A stretch of 11,799 bases of DNA, taken from assembly GCA_004557805.1 (NCBI GenBank), contig SFFS01000072.1, positions 1 to 11,799 on the forward strand, read 5' to 3'. Position numbers and translations under genes: made by a program. Below are positions 1-5,197 of the stretch, piece after piece. Position 1 is the stretch's first letter; each line of letters starts with the position of its first letter. The DNA comes from Clostridiales bacterium. Lineage in GTDB: Bacteria > Bacillota > Clostridia > Christensenellales > Aristaeellaceae. A model generated the notes under the pieces. It worked only from the letters and a program-made list of their open reading frames with translations. It was not told the DNA's origin and made no database searches.

Positions 1-604
1 CGACGGCTGGGCATACGATATCGGCTACGGCGGACTGGATCATGTGCTCGCGCAGAACGAAGATATCAACGTTCTGGTCGTCGACACCGAAGTGTACTCC
101 AACACCGGCGGACAGTCCTCCAAGTCCACGCCTACCGGCTCCGTTGCGAAGTTCGCCGCCGCCGGCAAGCGCACCCGCAAGAAGGATCTGGGCCTGATGG
201 CCATGGCGTACGGCTATGTGTACGTTGCCACGGTCGCCATGGGCGCCAATCCTGCGCAGCTCGTGAAGGCCGTCAACGAGGCCGAAGCGTATCCGGGACC
301 GTCCCTGATCATCGCTTACGCGCCCTGCATCAACCACGGCATCAACATGAGCCACAGCCAGATGGAAGAGAAGAAGGCCGTCGAGGCCGGCTACTGGCCG
401 CTGTACCGGTACAATCCGGCTGCGGAGAAGCCGCTCACCATCGACAGCAAGGATCCGACCGGCAACTATCAGGAATTCCTGAAGGGCGAGAACCGTTATC
501 GCGTACTCGCGCAGCAGTTCCCGGGCGAAGCCGAGAAGCTCTTCGAAACCAACGAGACCGACGCCGAGAAGCGCCTGGCCATGTACAAGAAGCTGGCTGA
601 ATAA
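1..604 (+). CDS. nifJ: Pyruvate:ferredoxin (flavodoxin) oxidoreductase, C-terminal part
   Basis: This is the last 200 codons of a PFOR, which oxidatively decarboxylates pyruvate to acetyl-CoA and CO2 in the cytoplasm and passes the electrons to ferredoxin. The reading frame is open from base 2, so the gene begins upstream of the window; full proteins are about 1170 residues. The visible part starts in the thiamine-diphosphate/Mg domain, with DGWAYDIGYGGLDHV followed by DTEVYSNTGGQSSKSTPTG, a hallmark of the family. The C-terminal stretch contains YAPCINHGI, whose conserved cysteine belongs to the FeS/TPP-proximal part in this family. The end MYKKLAE at a TAA looks like a normal terminus. A strong intrinsic terminator starts 19 nt downstream, so this is the end of its transcript. 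PFOR implies anaerobic fermentative metabolism. The family call is secure; whether the whole protein is intact cannot be seen. Confidence 0.96.
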   Translation, partial: DGWAYDIGYGGLDHVLAQNEDINVLVVDTEVYSNTGGQSSKSTPTGSVAKFAAAGKRTRKKDLGLMAMAYGYVYVATVAMGANPAQLVKAVNEAEAYPGPSLIIAYAPCINHGINMSHSQMEEKKAVEAGYWPLYRYNPAAEKPLTIDSKDPTGNYQEFLKGENRYRVLAQQFPGEAEKLFETNETDAEKRLAMYKKLAE

Positions 605-622
605 GCTGAACGTACAATGAAA

Positions 623-663
623 CGCGGCCCTTCCTTTGCAAAGAGGAAGGGCCGCGCTTTTAT
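623..663 (+). terminator. Intrinsic terminator of the PFOR gene
   Basis: A perfect 13-bp inverted repeat (arms 623-635 and 644-656, starting CGCGGCCCTTCCT) with an 8-nt loop is followed by CTTTTATAT. It begins 19 nt after the PFOR stop codon. The T-tract is short but the stem is very stable. Confidence 0.9.
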
Positions 664-684
664 ATGTTGAATCAGTATGAAAGG

Positions 685-718
685 GGCGCAAAGCGCCTTC
701 GGATGATGGCGCGCCGCA
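685..718 (+). repeat. 34-bp direct repeat, copy 1
   Basis: This is an exact copy of 810-843, 125 bp away start to start. The unit contains a hairpin-forming core GGCGC-AAA-GCGCC, then CTTCGGATGAT, then the 8-bp palindrome GGCGCGCC. The identity ends sharply after GCCGCA. Neither copy is in a gene. Confidence 0.9.
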
Positions 719-809
719 CTTGCACAATAAATAATCACATCGAAAAAGCAGCCCCATTCAGCGTGAGCTTTGCGGCCGCGCTTTTTGTACACTACGGCTG
801 CTGTAAGAC

Positions 810-843
810 GGCGCAAAGCGCCTTCGGATGATGGCGCGCCGCA
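810..843 (+). repeat. 34-bp direct repeat, copy 2
   Basis: This copy is identical over all 34 positions to 685-718, with unrelated flanks (CTTGCAC after copy 1, TTCGCTA after copy 2). The internal GGCGC-N3-GCGCC hairpin recurs with other loops at 6815-6827 and 8448-8460, also between genes, which suggests a dispersed intergenic element rather than a chance duplication. Confidence 0.9.
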
Positions 844-899
844 TTCGCTAACAAAAGAATCTCGCCATAAAAAGATTTCCTTCGGTGGGGTTTCAGTGG

Positions 900-925
900 C
901 CCCTCCCTTTTTCTAAAGGAAGGGG
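900..925. repeat. Pyrimidine/purine hairpin in the 3' intergenic region of tuf
   Basis: Arms CCCCTCCCTTT (900-910) and AAAGGAAGGGG (915-925) pair over 11 bp with one mispair (G-T wobble when read on the minus strand) around a 4-nt loop. The neighbouring TTCCTTCGGTGGGG (867-880) and CCCTTCCC (937-944) repeat the same composition. No T-tract follows on either strand, so it is not a simple terminator. It may be part of a dispersed repeat. Confidence 0.6.
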
Positions 926-947
926 GCTCCTGACGTCCCTTCCCAGC

Positions 948-977
948 ACAAAAAAAGCCCGGTCTTTCGACCGGGCT
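948..977 (-). terminator. Intrinsic terminator of tuf
   Basis: Read on the minus strand, AGCCCGGTC (977-969), a 4-nt loop and GACCGGGCT (964-956) form a perfect 9-bp stem followed by a run of T (955-949). It lies 21 nt after the tuf stop codon. Confidence 0.93.
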
Positions 978-998
978 GAAAATCTCAGCGATTTTTAA

Positions 999-2213
999 TT
1001 ATTCCATGATGTCGACGACGACACCGGAACCAACGGTACGGCCGCCTTCACGGATAGCGAAGCGAAGACCCTTTTCGATAGCGATGGGGGTGATCAGCGT
1101 GCATTCCATGTCGATGTGGTCGCCAGGCATGACCATTTCAACGCCATCGGGCAGCTTGATGTTGCCGGTAACGTCAGTGGTGCGGAAGTAGAACTGCGGA
1201 CGATAGCCGTTGAAGAACGGGGTATGACGGCCGCCTTCTTCCTTGGTCAGGACGTACACACGACCCATGAAGTGGGTGTGAGGATGAATGGTGCCGGGCT
1301 TGGCCAGAACCTGGCCGCGCTCGATATCGGTGCGCTGCACGCCGCGGAGCAGGACGCCGATGTTGTCGCCGGCTTCGGCGTAATCCATGGTCTTGCGGAA
1401 CATTTCAACGCCGGTAACAACGACCTTGCGGCTTTCGTCGGTCAGACCAACGATTTCCACGGTGTCGCCAACACGAACCTGACCGCGCTCGACACGGCCA
1501 GTGGCCACGGTGCCGCGGCCGGTGATGGTGAAGACGTCTTCAACAGGCATCAGGAAGGGCTTGTCGGTATCGCGTTCCGGAGCCGGAATGTAGGTATCGA
1601 CAGCTTCCATCAGCTGATAGATGCACTGGCACTCGGGGGCGTTGTGCGGATCGGAACCATCGTTGGTCATGTATTCCAGCGCCTTGAGGGCGGAACCGCG
1701 GATGATCGGGATGTCGTCGCCCGGGAAGTCGTAGCTGCTCAGCAGTTCACGGATTTCCATTTCGACCAGCTCGAGGAGCTCGGGGTCGTCCATCTGATCC
1801 GTCTTGTTGAGGAAGACAACGATGTAGGGAACGCCAACCTGACGGGCGAGCAGGATGTGCTCGCGGGTCTGCGGCATGGGGCCGTCGGGAGCGGACACGA
1901 CGAGGATCGCGCCGTCCATCTGCGCGGCGCCGGTGATCATGTTCTTAACATAGTCAGCGTGGCCGGGGCAGTCGACGTGGGCATAGTGCCGCGTCGCGGT
2001 CTGGTATTCGACGTGAGCGGTGTTGATGGTGATTCCGCGCGCTTTCTCTTCAGGCGCCTTATCGATCTGGTCGTAGCGCATGACTTCAGCGCCGCCGTCC
2101 TTGGCCAGAACCATCGTGATAGCAGCAGTCAGGGTCGTCTTGCCATGGTCAACGTGACCGATGGTACCGATGTTAACATGCGGCTTAGTACGTTCAAACT
2201 TTTGCTTCGCCAT
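999..2213 (-). CDS. tuf: Translation elongation factor Tu (EF-Tu)
   Basis: EF-Tu is the cytoplasmic GTPase that delivers aminoacyl-tRNA to the ribosomal A site. The chosen ATG gives MAKQKFERTKPHVNIGTIGH, the classic N-terminus, 10 nt after GGAGGA; the frame is open further upstream but that part overlaps the tRNA. The protein has 404 residues, slightly longer than the usual 394 to 400. G motifs are visible in order: GHVDHGKT (19-26), switch I GITI with Thr62, DCPGH (81-85, His85), NKTD (136-139) and GSAL (173-176). Domain 2 starts near 210 (DKPFLMPVEDVFTITGRGTV) and domain 3 near 310. The extra length sits in the linker after the G domain (about 181-198, an Asp/Asn/Cys-rich loop). G4 reads NKTD rather than the commoner NKCD. 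The gene follows tRNA-Gly by 57 nt and seems to share its promoter. Confidence 0.98.
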   Translation of the reverse strand: MAKQKFERTKPHVNIGTIGHVDHGKTTLTAAITMVLAKDGGAEVMRYDQIDKAPEEKARGITINTAHVEYQTATRHYAHVDCPGHADYVKNMITGAAQMDGAILVVSAPDGPMPQTREHILLARQVGVPYIVVFLNKTDQMDDPELLELVEMEIRELLSSYDFPGDDIPIIRGSALKALEYMTNDGSDPHNAPECQCIYQLMEAVDTYIPAPERDTDKPFLMPVEDVFTITGRGTVATGRVERGQVRVGDTVEIVGLTDESRKVVVTGVEMFRKTMDYAEAGDNIGVLLRGVQRTDIERGQVLAKPGTIHPHTHFMGRVYVLTKEEGGRHTPFFNGYRPQFYFRTTDVTGNIKLPDGVEMVMPGDHIDMECTLITPIAIEKGLRFAIREGGRTVGSGVVVDIME

Positions 2214-2223
2214 GGGGGTTTCT

Positions 2224-2229
2224 CCTCCT
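2224..2229 (-). promoter_or_regulatory. Ribosome binding site of tuf
   Basis: GGAGGA on the minus strand, with 10 nt before the ATG at 2213-2211. It fixes the EF-Tu start against the longer open frame that runs back into the tRNA gene. Confidence 0.85.
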
Positions 2230-2269
2230 TTTGATTCGGGGTGCTGAACCGCGCCATCAGCCGGGTTTT

Positions 2270-2343
2270 TGGAGCGGGTGATGGGAATCGAACCCACGTA
2301 ACCAGCTTGGGAAGCTGGCACTCTACCATTGAGTTACACCCGC
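2270..2343 (-). tRNA. tRNA-Gly (anticodon CCC)
   Basis: The 74-nt gene folds as a canonical tRNA: 7-bp acceptor stem GCGGGTG/CACCCGC, D stem ACTC/GAGT, anticodon stem CCAGC/GCTGG enclosing the 7-nt loop TTCCCAA, and a T arm with TTCGATT. With T33 followed by CCC (2311-2309), the anticodon is CCC, reading GGG. The 3' CCA is encoded (2272-2270) after discriminator T. The acceptor and D arms are glycine-type. The gene sits between a strong promoter and tuf, so it is probably cut out of the tuf transcript. Confidence 0.95.
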
Positions 2344-2383
2344 ACGCCCGAAGGACAGTGCGGCCGCTTGCCACACAAAGTGT

Positions 2384-2412
2384 ATTCTATCCAACATCCC
2401 TTTTTTTGTCAA
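2384..2412 (-). promoter_or_regulatory. Sigma-A promoter of the tRNA-Gly-tuf unit
   Basis: On the minus strand, TTGACA (2412-2407) and TAGAAT (2389-2384) are separated by exactly 17 nt with an A-rich start to the spacer. This is the strongest promoter match in the window, fitting a tRNA and EF-Tu gene. The tRNA 5' end is about 35 nt beyond the predicted start point. Confidence 0.92.
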
Positions 2413-2414
2413 GT

Positions 2415-2442
2415 GTAAAAAACGGAAACGCAGGCGTTTTTT
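2415..2442 (-). terminator. Possible weak terminator after sigH
   Basis: On the minus strand, AAACG-CCTG-CGTTT (2439-2426) is followed by CCGTTTTTTAC. The stem is only 5 bp and lies next to the tuf promoter. It could end the sigH operon, but some read-through into the tRNA-tuf unit is possible. Confidence 0.35.
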
Positions 2443-2518
2443 GGAATTTTGCAAGTTTTTCAATACAAATTCGACGCTGCGCCGCCATTTTTTTCGCCCT
2501 GTCCGGGATGCCCGATAT

Positions 2519-3184
2519 TCAGGAATTTTTCTGCTCCAGCAGCTTCTCCATTTTTCTTTTGACGCGCTGGAGCGCGTTGTCGATCGACTTGACATGCCGC
2601 CCCAGATCGACGGCGATTTCCTGGTAGCTGCGCCCATCGAGATAGGCCAACAGCACCTCCCATTCCAGCGGCGAGAGCATCTTGCCGATCCGGCTTTCGA
2701 TGGTGGAAAGATCCTCCTGGCCGATGAGCAGCTCTTCCGGGTTGGTGATCCGGCCCTCGCTGATCACGTCCAGCAGCGTTCTGTCCGATTCCTCGTCGAA
2801 GATGGGCTTGTTGAGCGAAACGTAGGAGTTGAGCGGGATATGCTTCTGCCGCGTGGCCGTCTTGATGGCGGTGATGATCTGCCGCGTCACGCACAGCTCC
2901 GCAAACGCGCGGAAGCTGGCAAGCTTTTCGGGCCGGAAATCGCGGATGGCCTTATACAGCCCGATCATCCCCTCCTGCACGATATCCTCGTGATCCGCGC
3001 CGATAAGGAAATAGCTCCTCGCGCGGGAGCGGACAAAGTTCTTATAGCGGTTCAGCAGGCATTCGAGCGCCTCGCCGCCGTCCTGTCCCTGCGCAAGCAG
3101 GCACAGCTCTTCGTCCGCCATCTGGCTCAGATTCGTTTCGTCCGACAAAAGCGTGTCCCCCGGTTTTGCAGTGTGTTTTACCAA
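2519..3184 (-). CDS. sigH: RNA polymerase sporulation sigma factor SigH
   Basis: SigH (Spo0H) is the sigma-70 family factor that directs transition-state and early sporulation transcription. As read, the protein is 221 residues (about 218 in Bacillus subtilis). Region 2 is nearly unchanged: NFVRSRARSYFLIGADHED, then IVQEGMIGLYKAIRDF, then ITAIKTATRQKHIPLNSY. It is followed by KPIFDEESDRTLLDVIS and a region 4 helix-turn-helix with YLDGRSYQEIA and RHVKSIDNALQRVKRKME. The first in-frame start is a TTG at 3184-3182 with no visible Shine-Dalgarno. A second TTG at 3148-3146 follows GGGGGA and is a plausible alternative, as is ATG at codon 22; all lie before the conserved part. The gene starts 21 nt after yacP and is last in the rhaB-mrnC-rlmB-yacP-sigH operon. 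Confidence 0.95.
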   Translation of the reverse strand: MVKHTAKPGDTLLSDETNLSQMADEELCLLAQGQDGGEALECLLNRYKNFVRSRARSYFLIGADHEDIVQEGMIGLYKAIRDFRPEKLASFRAFAELCVTRQIITAIKTATRQKHIPLNSYVSLNKPIFDEESDRTLLDVISEGRITNPEELLIGQEDLSTIESRIGKMLSPLEWEVLLAYLDGRSYQEIAVDLGRHVKSIDNALQRVKRKMEKLLEQKNS

Positions 3185-3205
3185 AAAACGTATATGCGGC
3201 GGGTT

Positions 3206-3715
3206 TTATTCCCCGCGCCGCATTTTTTCCAGCGCGTCGCGCTGGGGCTTGGGCAGCCGCGCGATGAGCATGTTGCTCTTTGCGGGCGCGCGCCGTTCGA
3301 TCTGGGCGCGCTGCGCGGCGTGCGCCTGCGCCATTTCGCGCAGCAGCTCGCGGGAGGGAAGGCGCGTAGCGCCCCTTCCCAGAATGACCGTCTGCTCGAC
3401 GTTGTCGCTGGTGGCCACGCGCACCTCGCGCCAGCGCGGCTGCTGGCCGCACAGGCGTTCGATGTACTGATCGGCGATTTCGCCGTGCCGCGTGAACACG
3501 ACCTCTACGGCGCCGCGCGTTTCGTGGCTGCGCAGAAGGCGCTCCGAGCGCGTGCCGTCGAAAACGAGGATCACCTCGCAGCCATGAAAGGCGGCGTATT
3601 CTTCCAGGCGAACCGTCAGCTGTTCGCGGCATTCCTCGAACGACCAGCCCTTCTTCGCGGCCAGCTCCCATGCGCCGATCACGTTGTAGCCGTCCACCAC
3701 CAGCAGCGGTTTCAT
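3206..3715 (-). CDS. yacP: NYN-domain ribonuclease, YacP/Rae1 family
   Basis: This 169-residue protein matches the length of B. subtilis YacP (Rae1), an endoribonuclease that cuts mRNA in the ribosomal A site. The PIN-like NYN fold is visible from LLVVDGYNVIGAW (Asp8, Asn11), LVFDGT (Asp53), GEIADQYIE (Asp82) and VATSDN (Asp104); Asp8 and Asp82 align with the acidic residues reported as catalytic in Rae1. A basic C-terminal tail (KPQRDALEKMRRGE) could contact RNA. Its ATG overlaps the rlmB stop by 4 nt (ATGA), so translation is coupled, and sigH starts 21 nt after its stop. Family and position both agree. A-site cleavage is family knowledge, not visible here. Confidence 0.92.
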   Translation of the reverse strand: MKPLLVVDGYNVIGAWELAAKKGWSFEECREQLTVRLEEYAAFHGCEVILVFDGTRSERLLRSHETRGAVEVVFTRHGEIADQYIERLCGQQPRWREVRVATSDNVEQTVILGRGATRLPSRELLREMAQAHAAQRAQIERRAPAKSNMLIARLPKPQRDALEKMRRGE

Positions 3716-4770
3716 CCGCGCTGCCTTCTCACTTCGTACATCAGCACGCCCGCAGCCACGGACGCGTTGAGCGAGTTGATCCGGCCCTTCATCGGCAGCG
3801 CCGCGCAGCCGTCGCAGTTTTCGAGCACAAGGCGGGAAACGCCTTCGCCCTCGCTGCCGATCACCAGCGCGATGGGGCCAGAAAGGTTCATTTTGTCGTA
3901 GGCTTCGCCGCGCGCTTCGGCTGCGATGATCCACAGGCCGCGCGCCTTGAGCGTCTCCAGCGTGCGCGTGAGGTTGCCCACGCGCGCCACGGGCAGGTAT
4001 TCCACCGCGCCCGCCGACGCCTTCACGGCCGAGGGCGTAAGCCCCACCGCCCGGCGCTCCGGAACGATCACGCCGTGCGCGCCCGCGCATTCGGCGCTGC
4101 GGATGATCGCGCCCAGGTTCTGCGGATCGGTGATGCCGTCGAGAATAACGAAGAACGGATCCTCGCCGCGCTCGGCGGCCAGGCGGAACATATCCTCTAC
4201 CTCGCTGTAGCGGAATGCGGAGGAGACGGCGATCATGCCCTGATGGTTCGGCGCGATGGCGTCCAGCCGCGCGCGGTCCACCGTCTGCACGACGATCTTG
4301 TTTTCACGCGCCATCATCACGATTTCGCGCGCGGAGCCGGTCAGCTCTCCCTTGGCCACGAGCAGATGCTCCAGATCGCGCCCGGAGCGGATGGCCTCGC
4401 GGATCGGGTTGCGGCCGACGATGATGTTCTCCGGCGGAAGCATCGCCTCGCGCGGCGGCTCCGTAAACGGTACCGAGCGCGGCGAAAGTTCACGCTGCGG
4501 ACGCGGCGGGCGCTCTTCGCGCGCGGGACGCTCCTGCGGCGCGGGACGCTGCGGACGGCCGCCGTAAGGCTTGCGGTCGAAAGAGGGCTTGTCGCCGTAG
4601 GAAGGGCCGCCCTCGAATTTCCGCGCTCCGCGCGGCTTGTCGTCGAAGCGCTGCCCGCGCCGGTCGCCCGAGGCGGCCTTGCCGCCCTGGAAACGCCTGT
4701 CCCCGGAAGGGTTTCCTTCGCCGAAGCCGGGCTTTTTGCGGTTGTCGTATTTCCTTTCAAAACCAGCCAT
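3712..4770 (-). CDS. rlmB: 23S rRNA (guanosine 2'-O-)-methyltransferase RlmB (TrmH/SpoU family)
   Basis: RlmB methylates the 2'-O of a conserved guanosine in the peptidyl-transferase region of 23S rRNA. The SPOUT catalytic domain shows all three knot motifs: ILDGITDPQNLGAIIRSAEC (from 209), LVIGSEGEGVSRL (from 302) and LPMKGRINSLNASVAAG (from 325). A substrate-binding domain (IVGRNPIREAI onward, about 116-195) precedes it. The first 110 or so residues are an added low-complexity tail rich in Arg, Gly, Pro, Lys and Phe, so the protein is 352 residues against about 250 for B. subtilis. Start: ATG with AAGGGG 6 nt upstream. It follows mrnC by 10 nt and overlaps yacP by 4 nt. In name-only annotation it may appear as TrmH family RNA methyltransferase. 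Confidence 0.94.
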   Translation of the reverse strand: MAGFERKYDNRKKPGFGEGNPSGDRRFQGGKAASGDRRGQRFDDKPRGARKFEGGPSYGDKPSFDRKPYGGRPQRPAPQERPAREERPPRPQRELSPRSVPFTEPPREAMLPPENIIVGRNPIREAIRSGRDLEHLLVAKGELTGSAREIVMMARENKIVVQTVDRARLDAIAPNHQGMIAVSSAFRYSEVEDMFRLAAERGEDPFFVILDGITDPQNLGAIIRSAECAGAHGVIVPERRAVGLTPSAVKASAGAVEYLPVARVGNLTRTLETLKARGLWIIAAEARGEAYDKMNLSGPIALVIGSEGEGVSRLVLENCDGCAALPMKGRINSLNASVAAGVLMYEVRRQRG

Positions 4771-4780
4771 TGTTTTCCCC

Positions 4781-5197
4781 TTATTCGTTTGTTTCGTTCA
4801 TGAGCGAGTACAATTCGCGCAGGCGTTCCATCTGACCGCTCAGATACAGATAGCCCGCCAGCGCTTCGAGCCCCGTGGCCTGCGCGTAGTCGGCGGGGTC
4901 GGCGTGCCTGGGCGCGGCGTGGTGGGCGTGCGCGTTGCGCCCGCGGCGCACGATATCGCGCTCGTCGTCCGTCAGCGCCCGCTCGATGCGCTCCAGCGCG
5001 CGCGCCTGCCCCGCGGCGTTCACCGCGTGGATGGCGGCCTTGTGCATCGCGCCGGCCTTACCGCCTGCGAACAGCAGGCCCGTGCGCACGAACAGCTCGT
5101 GCACCGCGTCGCCCACATAGGCCAGCCGCAGCGGGCTCAGAAGCCGCGCCTCTTTTTCCGTCATCGGCGCGTGATCCAGATAAAAAGCTTCCTCCAT
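4781..5197 (-). CDS. mrnC: Mini-ribonuclease III
   Basis: MrnC is the RNase III-like enzyme without a double-strand-binding domain that matures 23S rRNA ends. The 138-residue length fits the family. Visible signatures are PLRLAYVGDAVHELFVR (catalytic Asp30), RRGRNAHAHHAAPRHADPADY (basic, substrate-facing) and TGLEALAGYLYLSG (catalytic Glu111). The chosen ATG overlaps the rhaB stop by one base (TGATG) and has GGAGG 5 nt upstream inside rhaB; the frame is open further into rhaB but only this start fits the family. The next gene, rlmB, begins 10 nt after its stop. Both modify 23S rRNA. Confidence 0.95.
   Translation of the reverse strand: MEEAFYLDHAPMTEKEARLLSPLRLAYVGDAVHELFVRTGLLFAGGKAGAMHKAAIHAVNAAGQARALERIERALTDDERDIVRRGRNAHAHHAAPRHADPADYAQATGLEALAGYLYLSGQMERLRELYSLMNETNE

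Larger units (their letters stand above)
605..998. other. Intergenic region between convergent PFOR and tuf
   Basis: This 394-nt stretch has no credible gene. It holds, in order, the PFOR terminator (623-663), the first 34-bp repeat (685-718), an A/T-rich stretch, a weak hairpin bounded by AAAAAGC (743-749) and GCTTTTT (780-786), the second 34-bp repeat (810-843), the pyrimidine/purine hairpin (900-925), and the tuf terminator (948-977). Short open frames crossing it on the minus strand have no start context and cover repeat sequence. Confidence 0.8.

Noticed and set aside
743..786. Independent terminator between the two 34-bp repeats
   Set aside because: The flanks AAAAAGC and GCTTTTT are complementary, but the interior pairs poorly over more than 30 nt, and the PFOR and tuf terminators already cover both strands.
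685..843. Possible CRISPR array
   Set aside because: There are only two repeats, the spacer is 91 nt, and no cas gene is nearby. The internal palindromes fit a dispersed repeat better.
1116..2234. 372-codon open frame on the plus strand opposite tuf
   Set aside because: It is exactly antisense to a clear EF-Tu gene. Such frames arise from strong codon bias in GC-rich DNA, and it has no family motifs or ribosome site.
3351..3376. Strong hairpin GGGAAGGCGC-GTA-GCGCC-CC-TTCCC
   Set aside because: It lies inside yacP and encodes the normal-looking GRGATRLPSREL segment, so it is ordinary coding sequence in GC-rich DNA.
2441..3901. 486-codon open frame on the plus strand across sigH and yacP
   Set aside because: It runs antisense to two well-supported genes and has His/Arg/Ala-rich composition typical of a reverse-strand shadow.
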